64,000 nucleotides of DNA from Melieria omissa (lineage: Eukaryota; Arthropoda; Insecta; Diptera; Ulidiidae): NCBI GenBank assembly GCA_963971225.1, contig OZ020270.1, positions 28,829,123 through 28,893,122 on the forward strand. Direction: 5' to 3'. Shown here piece by piece: positions 63,765 to 64,000 of this stretch. The first letter of the stretch is position 1; every line of letters starts with the position of its first letter. Position numbers and translations under genes: made by a program. The notes beneath the pieces were generated by a model, which did no database searches, had not been told where the DNA came from, and saw only the letters and a program-made list of their open reading frames with translations.

Positions 63765-64000
63765 TCTTATATATAAAAAAAAACTTAACCTTCTGTAACG
63801 TTCCAGTGTTTGCGAAAACGGCTCATTCTTTCAGGAAAATTTTTTTTGTGTGTGACAGAAGATGTCAATGCGATGGTTTGTAGCGATATTACATGTTTGT
63901 ACGTAAGGTGGGCGTGGCACCTCCCATACAACCTACATTTGTAATATGGTATATCTTCGGAATTATAAGTCGGACAGCATTGAAATTTAGTACAGCGTCA
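63765..64000. mobile_element. Second copy of the CTAGCTGACC repeat, cut by the window end
   Basis: The reverse complement of 63905-64000 aligns with 47690-47800 (shared AAATTTCAATGCTGT, GGTGCCACGCCC and a CTTAYAATT block). It starts at a TTATATATAAAAA tract that matches the tail of the first copy in inverted orientation. Confidence 0.65.

Noticed and set aside
1..64000. CRISPR arrays, bacterial operons or prophage
   Set aside because: The tandem arrays are satellites or minisatellites without spacers, and all recognised coding regions are eukaryotic transposable elements.

Overview
The window is a dense, nested transposable-element landscape from an insect genome, and I recognise no ordinary host gene in it. 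The best guess is a higher fly, possibly tephritid-like: the elements are gypsy/errantivirus-type retroelements with PBSs matching the 3' end of insect tRNA-Lys(CUU), BEL/Pao elements, an I-clade LINE with a (TAA)n tail, P-like THAP transposons, hAT and TWA-target MITEs, and a tRNA-derived SINE whose body resembles SINEs I recall from cyclorrhaphan flies. The species is inferred, not proven. LAYOUT. 1-13700: two gypsy/errantivirus-like units (A, cut by the window start, and B) in tandem, sharing one middle LTR. That LTR is interrupted by an 805-bp foldback DNA element. A and B share every disabling lesion I found. 13780-25907: a different errantivirus-like element (C) on the minus strand with both LTRs and a TACA target duplication. 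It carries an internal 3.58-kb tandem duplication (pol plus part of env) and a 1.7-kb non-autonomous hAT inside gag. 26098-38731: a very large P-like element (P1, minus strand, flanked by GTGCTAT). Two TAA-target MITEs are stacked inside its terminal repeat. It holds a decayed THAP transposase and a 54-bp satellite. The satellite is split by a TTAA-flanked element, which itself carries a full-length I-type LINE with two intact ORFs. A further 728-bp MITE sits near the P1 5' end. 38739-45735: a short BED-finger exon pair and a decayed BEL/Pao element (BEL1). 45736-48810: a second, internally deleted P-like copy (P2) in the opposite orientation, carrying an unclassified repeat. 49985-51403: one LTR fragment and one solo LTR of a gypsy family, with an ATCGAT cluster between them. 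52058-61130: a hAT-like MITE with a palindromic minisatellite, containing a second BEL/Pao element (BEL2) with paired 273-bp LTRs and a minisatellite-rich leader. 61511-64000: a Harbinger-like fragment split by the SINE, a broken hAT-like transposase, and the start of a second copy of the unclassified repeat. HOW IT FITS TOGETHER. Most of the elements are decayed. The I-type LINE is the clearest candidate for a recently mobile element. Target duplications let the insertion order be read: C, P1, the stacked MITEs, the TTAA element and the LINE form a clear nesting hierarchy. Such a mosaic is typical of pericentromeric heterochromatin or a piRNA cluster, but sequence alone cannot decide this. 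Duplicated blocks that are nearly identical (A/B; the C internal repeat) could also include assembly artefacts.
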